Assembly: GCA_050013235.1 (NCBI GenBank)
Contig: JBEKFQ010000013.1
Span: 6,817-70,816 of the forward strand
Reading direction: 5' to 3'
DNA from: RH-AL1 sp050013235
GTDB lineage: Bacteria; Pseudomonadota; Alphaproteobacteria; Rhizobiales; Beijerinckiaceae
DNA: 64,000 nucleotides
A program made the translations under genes and the position numbers. The notes beneath the pieces were generated by a model. The model was not told the origin of the DNA and made no database searches. It worked only from the letters and a program-made list of their open reading frames with translations. Numbering within the stretch: position 1 is the stretch's first letter; each line of letters opens with the position of its first letter. This document shows, one piece after another, positions 59,511 to 64,000 of this stretch.

Positions 59511-60710
59511 TTAATTCGGAACAGCAAAGGAGCGGCTTACCGGCCCCGCCGCGGCGCGGCGGGCGAGACCATCGCGATATCCCGCGATAACGGCATCGGC
59601 CATTTTCGCGATCGTGAACCTCGTCGCGACAAAGGCGGCAAGGTCTTCCGCTTGCTGCTGGATCCGCGCGCGGTCCGTATCCAGCATGCGTCCCATCGTC
59701 GTGGCGAGAATATCGACGTCGTTACAGGGAATGAGTTGATCGCGAAACGGACCAAACACTTCGCCGATCCCGCCGACATCCGTGGCGATCATGGGCATGC
59801 GGGCGCCGGCGGCCTCGAGCACGATATAGGGAAGGGACTCCGCGCGGCTCGGCACGATAAGGGTGCGGCCCAGCGTGAACGCTTCGCGCGCCGGCATCGC
59901 GCCGGGAAAAGAGACTTGGTCCGCGATGCCCAACGACGCGGCTTGGTGCATCAGCCGCGCCTGATCGGGCCCCGACCCCACGAGAATGAGTTTGCAAGGC
60001 TGCTTCCGGTGGCGCGAGAGTGCCGCCGTGGCCTCGATCAACGTATCGATGCCCTTGGCCGAGCGTAATTCACCGACATAAAGAAAGTCGGCCGCATCGG
60101 CATTTGGCGCGACGGGGACAAGCTCGGAGGGGCCAATACCGTTTTGGACAATACGAACAATGGCTTCGACGCCGCCGACCTTTCGATGAAAGCGCTGGGC
60201 GATAAAGACACTCTCGAACAAAAACACATCGGTGCGCGCGGCAAGCAGCTTTTCCACCGCCATATAAACCGCTTGGATGAGGGGATGCGCAACGTAGTTA
60301 AAGCTTCCGCCATGCGGCGTATAGCAGCGGACCGGGGTAATGCCGTGTTGGACGAAGCCCGGCAGACGCGCGAGAACGCCGCCTTTCGATCCATGACCAT
60401 GCATGACATCGACGCCGAGCCGGCGGGCATGGGCATGGACTTTATACTGGGCGATTAAATCGCCGGGGTGGGGGCTGCGGCGAATTGGCAAGCGCATCAC
60501 ACCCAGTTTGAGCCGGGGTAAAAGGGTCTCGAGCGTCTCGCGCGCGCGGTCAGCGCCCGTCAATTCATCCGTCACAAGCCCAACGTCGTGACCTCGCGCG
60601 ATCTGTTCCTGCGTGAGATCGATCACGTGACGGAACAATCCGCCAAGTGGGGCCCTCAGCACATGGAGGATGCGTAGAGGACGAGTCTCGTGTCTGGATT
60701 GGTCGCTCAT
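59511..60710 (-). CDS. Glycosyltransferase family 4 protein
   Basis: A 399-residue GT-B-fold glycosyltransferase, soluble or membrane-associated, likely building the exopolysaccharide repeat unit. The N-terminal domain has LRILHVLRAPLGGLFRH and VMHGHGSKGGVLARL; the C-terminal donor-binding domain has FLYVGELRSAKGIDTLIEA, ILVGSGPDQARL and SRAESLPYIVLEAAGARMP with the conserved E-x7-E. The donor sugar is unknown. It sits 20 bases upstream of the sugar transferase gene. Confidence 0.92.
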   Translation of the reverse strand: MSDQSRHETRPLRILHVLRAPLGGLFRHVIDLTQEQIARGHDVGLVTDELTGADRARETLETLLPRLKLGVMRLPIRRSPHPGDLIAQYKVHAHARRLGVDVMHGHGSKGGVLARLPGFVQHGITPVRCYTPHGGSFNYVAHPLIQAVYMAVEKLLAARTDVFLFESVFIAQRFHRKVGGVEAIVRIVQNGIGPSELVPVAPNADAADFLYVGELRSAKGIDTLIEATAALSRHRKQPCKLILVGSGPDQARLMHQAASLGIADQVSFPGAMPAREAFTLGRTLIVPSRAESLPYIVLEAAGARMPMIATDVGGIGEVFGPFRDQLIPCNDVDILATTMGRMLDTDRARIQQQAEDLAAFVATRFTIAKMADAVIAGYRDGLARRAAAGPVSRSFAVPN

Positions 60711-60734
60711 GGTTTACGACCATGCCCGGTGAGT

Positions 60735-61289
60735 CTAAAAAAAGCGTTCCTTCACAAAGATCATATCGCCCGGTTTGACCGGTTGTGACACATCGACGGT
60801 CGCCGTGATGGGGCGCCCATCCACCACGCGCGTCAAATCGACCTTGTTTTTATCCGCGCGCGGGGAGAACCCGCCGGCGACCGCGATCGCGGTTTCCGCC
60901 GTCATCCCGTTGATGTAGGGATATTGACCGGCTGTGGTAACTTCACCCAGGACGAAGAAGGGCCGGTAGGCATCGACCTCGATGGAGACTTTGGGTTCGC
61001 GGATAAAGCCCTGCCGCAGCTTGGCTTCGACACTCCGCTCGAGCGCGGCGGTCGTGAGGCCCTGAGCGGAAACGCTTCCGATCAAGGGCATGGAAATATG
61101 GCCGGAACTATTGACGGCATAGGTGTTGCTGAGGGCGTCCTGGCCAAACACGATCACCCGGAGCCGGTCTCCGCTGGCTAAGGTGTAGGGCACATCCGCC
61201 TTGAAATCGGCATAGCCGTTTTGACGTGGCGCGCAGCTTCCGAGGAAGACGGTTGTCACCAAACATAAAGCTGTAAGCCAGCGGCGCAT
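60735..61289 (-). CDS. Polysaccharide export lipoprotein (Wza/ExoF-like)
   Basis: A 184-residue outer-membrane export protein. The signal peptide ends with the lipobox LGSC (VTTVFLGSCAPRQ). The Poly_export domain (YTLASGDRLRVIVFGQDALSN) is followed by an SLBB domain around VSIEVDAYRPFFVLGEVTTAGQY. The protein is short, lacking the C-terminal helical ring of full Wza, a form found in rhizobial ExoF/PssN-like clusters. It probably forms the exit channel with the divergent Wzz-like protein. Confidence 0.92.
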   Translation of the reverse strand: MRRWLTALCLVTTVFLGSCAPRQNGYADFKADVPYTLASGDRLRVIVFGQDALSNTYAVNSSGHISMPLIGSVSAQGLTTAALERSVEAKLRQGFIREPKVSIEVDAYRPFFVLGEVTTAGQYPYINGMTAETAIAVAGGFSPRADKNKVDLTRVVDGRPITATVDVSQPVKPGDMIFVKERFF

Positions 61290-61464
61290 GATCCCTACCG
61301 GATTTTAAAGCTTCGTTTACCAATAAGAGCCGGACGCTCTACTTGTATGAAGCTTTACGGTGGCGTGGTTAACAAATCCTTCAATGGTAAACCATTTCAA
61401 GCCGATTAACTCCGCCTCAACTTTAATCGCGTTTATCATAATCGAAATGTGAAGGGTGGTTTTT
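61290..61464. promoter_or_regulatory. Divergent exopolysaccharide promoter region
   Basis: 175 bases between the export lipoprotein and Wzz-like genes, AT-rich at 61330-61450. A dyad AATGGT-AA-ACCATT at 61383-61396 is a candidate operator that could control both directions. A GAAGGGTGG tract precedes the ATG at 61465. Confidence 0.5.
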
Positions 61465-63870
61465 ATGCCGCGTAACTTTGATGATGCGTCAAATCATGAC
61501 CTTGGTGCGGGCGAATTGGATCTTCGCGGCCTGGGCGATGTTCTGACGCGCCGCAAGCGGACGATCATCGCCGCCACCCTCACCGCATTTGCCCTAAGCT
61601 TCATCTTCGTTCACCTGGTTTCGCCCCGCTACCAGGCCGAATCTCTCGTTCTCCTGGAAAACCAGGAGAACCTGTTCACCTTGCCGGAAAAGCCGGGCCA
61701 GACGGTGGGGCCTAGCTTGCCAGCCGATGCCGAGGATGTTGGCAGCCAAATCCAATTGATCACGTCGCGCGATCTCGCCGCGCGCGCGATCAAAGAGCTC
61801 GGTCTTCGCAACAATCCCGAATTTGAAAGCTCCGGATTGGGCCGGATCTTGATGCTTTTGGGTGGCTCGAAAGAGAGCGCGGGGGAGGCGGCGGAGACTC
61901 ACGCCGTCAAGCTCTTCCAGGACAGATTGTCCGTTTTCTCGCCGCCGAAAACGCGCGTCATCACGATTCAATTTCAGAGCAAAAGCCCGGCGTTGGCAGC
62001 CCAAGTGGCGAACAAGATGGCGGACCTCTATATCGCCGAGCAGACGGATGCGAAGCAGGCAAGCGCCAAACGGGCCGCGGAGGCTTTGAATGCGCGGATC
62101 GCGGATTTGCGGGTCAAAGTCGCGAATGCCGATGCGGAGCGCGAGAAATATCGCGCGGAAAGCGGGTTGCTCGCGGGCGCCAATAATTTGACCATCAACG
62201 GCCAGCAGTTGGCGGATATTAACGGAGAACTCTCCAAGGCGAGAACCTCCCAGGCCGATGCGCAGGCGAAGGCGTCGTTGATCCGCGATCTCTTGCGCGC
62301 GGGGAAGACGGCCGACGTCTCCGATGTCATCAACAATGAACTCGTGCGCCGTGTCGCCGATCAGCGTGTCACCGTCCAGGCGAATCTGGCCTTGGAATCG
62401 CGCACCCTGTTGCCGGACCACCCGCGCATCCAAGCTTTGAACGCGCAATTGGAGGGACTCGACGAGGCATTGAAGGTGGCGGCCAAACAGGCCGTCGCGA
62501 CGCTCGAGAACGATGCAAAAATCGCGGGACAGCGTTTGCGCAATCTCGAAGCCGTGCTTGCCGAACAAAAGAAAGCGGCCGGGACGTCCAACGGCGACGA
62601 AGTGCGCCTGCGCTCTCTCGACCGGATTGCGCAAACCTACAAGGATCAGCTCGAAACTTCCATGGCGAAGTATCAAGAGGCGCTCGCCCGCGAGATGTCG
62701 GATGCGACGCCCGCCGATGCGCGGATCATCGCCCGGGCGAGCGAGCCGCAAGAGCCGGTTTTCCCGAAAAAGATTCCGATCATTGCGTTTGGCACCATCG
62801 CGGCCTTTATTCTGACGGCCGGTATCGCTGTCGCCGGCGAACTGCTTGCCGTTTCCCCGGCTCCGGCGAGCGCGCCGAGCCCGCCTCGGCCCTCGCGCAA
62901 AGCCGCGCCAGCGGCTCCGGAGAAGCCGGTGCGCGGCCGGCAAGCGCCCGTGGAAGAACTTGGCGGTCCGGTCTTTGCCCAAGCGGCCGGTCCCCGGCAA
63001 ACGGCGGTTACGGAGCCGCGCGACGAGGCCGCCCAAGAGACGGCGGCGCAAGAGCGGGGGAATTCCGAACGGACGGCGTTGGAACGGCTTGGGCAGGGGT
63101 TGCGAGCCTTTGGCGAATCGGCTTTAGACGCGCGCCTTCGCATGGCTACGAGCAACAGACAGGCGCATGCTGGTCACGGCGCGGAGCCGGCGGCGGCGCT
63201 TCCCTCGAACCGTCAAGAGCCCGCCGAGACGCGAGCCCCCGGCAAGGTTCCTGGCGAGGACCGCGAGGTCTATCGCGACTTGGTGGACAGGATCGTTGCC
63301 GATCACGTTCCGGGCCGGGGTTTGCAAATCGCGGGCGCCACTATTGGGATGGACGCGGCGCCGGCAAACGAGATGATCGGCCTGGCCCGCGCTTTATCGC
63401 AATGCGGCCGTTCGATTATCGTCGATCTCAATGCCTCGCCGGACGAACTCGCGCCGCTCGTGAGCCCTGGCGGGGATCAGCCCGTCACGGGGCTCACCGG
63501 CCTCTCCGAGCTTCTCGCGGGCGAGGTTTCCTTCGCGGAGGTGATTCATCGCGATCACGCGACGCGTCTTCATTTCATTCCCGCCGGAATGCGCGAAGCC
63601 GATTTCCGGGACTTCGATCTGATCCTCGAGGCCTTATCCGAAACCTACGATTTTATCCTGCTTCTCGCGCCGTCCTTCCCGGCGAGCGAAATCGTGAAGA
63701 TCATGGCGCCACATACGGATTTCATCGTATTGACCGCCGCGGCGGACCTCGGTGAACGTCAGCTCGATCTGTTGCGGAATGAATTGATCGAGGCCGGGGC
63801 GCGGGACATTTTGGTGGCGCGTCAACCTATTCCGGGAAAGCGGGTCCGGCGGACGCCCGGCGTCGCGTGA
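61465..63870 (+). CDS. Wzz/chain-length-determinant protein with degenerate BY-kinase-like C-terminus
   Basis: An 801-residue inner-membrane protein of exopolysaccharide polymerisation and export. A first membrane helix (ATLTAFALSFIFVHLVSP) near residues 38-55 precedes the Wzz domain and a long coiled-coil (about 180-400). A second helix lies in KIPIIAFGTIAAFILTAGI. A Pro/Ala-rich linker leads to a P-loop-like domain (about 610-790), but where BY-kinases have a Walker A (GxxxxGKT) this has GATIGMDAAPANEM, without the lysine, and no C-terminal tyrosine cluster. It is therefore probably a pseudokinase. Divergent from the export lipoprotein. Confidence 0.9.
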   Translation: MPRNFDDASNHDLGAGELDLRGLGDVLTRRKRTIIAATLTAFALSFIFVHLVSPRYQAESLVLLENQENLFTLPEKPGQTVGPSLPADAEDVGSQIQLITSRDLAARAIKELGLRNNPEFESSGLGRILMLLGGSKESAGEAAETHAVKLFQDRLSVFSPPKTRVITIQFQSKSPALAAQVANKMADLYIAEQTDAKQASAKRAAEALNARIADLRVKVANADAEREKYRAESGLLAGANNLTINGQQLADINGELSKARTSQADAQAKASLIRDLLRAGKTADVSDVINNELVRRVADQRVTVQANLALESRTLLPDHPRIQALNAQLEGLDEALKVAAKQAVATLENDAKIAGQRLRNLEAVLAEQKKAAGTSNGDEVRLRSLDRIAQTYKDQLETSMAKYQEALAREMSDATPADARIIARASEPQEPVFPKKIPIIAFGTIAAFILTAGIAVAGELLAVSPAPASAPSPPRPSRKAAPAAPEKPVRGRQAPVEELGGPVFAQAAGPRQTAVTEPRDEAAQETAAQERGNSERTALERLGQGLRAFGESALDARLRMATSNRQAHAGHGAEPAAALPSNRQEPAETRAPGKVPGEDREVYRDLVDRIVADHVPGRGLQIAGATIGMDAAPANEMIGLARALSQCGRSIIVDLNASPDELAPLVSPGGDQPVTGLTGLSELLAGEVSFAEVIHRDHATRLHFIPAGMREADFRDFDLILEALSETYDFILLLAPSFPASEIVKIMAPHTDFIVLTAAADLGERQLDLLRNELIEAGARDILVARQPIPGKRVRRTPGVA

Positions 63871-63893
63871 GGGGATCCGGCTAGTGCACGGAG

Positions 63894-64000
63894 TCAGTCG
63901 GATGGTTCAGGCAGTCGCCTGAGCTTTGCGAGGATGGTTTCGGCGGGTTTCGTCCAGATGAAGGGCGTGGGATCGGCGTTCTGACGTCGAATATAGGCGC
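63894..64000 (-). mobile_element. C-terminal end of an IS630-family-like transposase
   Basis: Reading from the window edge, 34 codons end in TGA at 63896-63894. The peptide has DPTPFIWTKPAETILAKL, which is the characteristic C-terminal ending of many IS630-family transposases. Just beyond the stop codon, CTAGTGCACGGAGTCAG could be the insertion-sequence end at a TA target. Most of the element lies outside the window. Confidence 0.6.

Overview
This is chromosomal DNA from a GC-rich alphaproteobacterium, most likely order Hyphomicrobiales (Rhizobiales) and plausibly Beijerinckiaceae or a relative. The order is supported by conserved blocks: ppiD-trpE / trpG-trpD-trpC / moaC-moeA / lexA-comEC / gltX-gltA; accB-accC-aat-DUF2155-NDUFA12; rne-amidase-mrcA-prfB. 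It is also supported by the mitochondria-like complex I accessory subunits (NDUFS4, NDUFA12), a B12-dependent ribonucleotide reductase, a GTTC-N7-GTTC SOS box at lexA, and Rhizobiales-type dispersed palindromes. The family-level placement is inference.

Layout. 1-5.7 kb: a fragment of a possible flagellar DUF1217 protein, a cupin, a glutathione transferase, an intracellular PHB depolymerase, a small membrane protein, and a LysR regulator divergent from an NAD(P)-binding epimerase. 5.7-9.1 kb: RhlE-type helicase, then a perfect 16-nt complement of the 16S 3' end placed before what appears to be a sirtuin remnant, a double cold-shock-domain protein and a DUF192 protein. 9.2-11.2 kb: tRNA-Pro, NDUFS4, tRNA-Arg, chromate transporter. 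11.3-23.7 kb: a UbiH-type monooxygenase, citrate synthase, GluRS, ComEC, LexA, YjbQ, MoeA, MoaC, TrpC, TrpD, TrpG. 23.7-29.8 kb: Tat-exported metallophosphoesterase, cytochrome c, TrpE, PpiD. 30-38 kb: TpiA, SecG, PyrG, a coiled-coil protein, an AT-richer PIN-like protein, NrdJ. 38-44.5 kb: LrgB/LrgA, NDUFA12, DUF2155, Aat, AccC, AccB, a DsbA-like protein. 44.8-57 kb: RNase E, amidase, PBP1a, an apparently frameshifted small gene, two tandem DUF4239 membrane proteins, RF2 with programmed frameshift, rhomboid. 57-64 kb: response regulator, DUF423, exopolysaccharide genes (sugar transferase, glycosyltransferase, export lipoprotein, Wzz-like protein), and the C-terminal end of an IS630-like transposase at the edge.

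Most of the window is housekeeping: tryptophan, molybdopterin, malonyl-CoA, nucleotide and cell-wall metabolism, and RNA decay. The most interesting signals lie between genes. One is a two-hairpin dispersed repeat with compensatory changes whose TAGAGC ends supply the stop codons of three neighbouring genes. Another is a micro-ORF plus intrinsic terminator plus 25-bp tandem duplication ahead of accB. The others are the extended Shine-Dalgarno/sirtuin fossil, paired NrdR-like boxes at nrdJ, and a His-rich acidic insertion in RNase E. I found no CRISPR array, prophage or multi-gene defence island.
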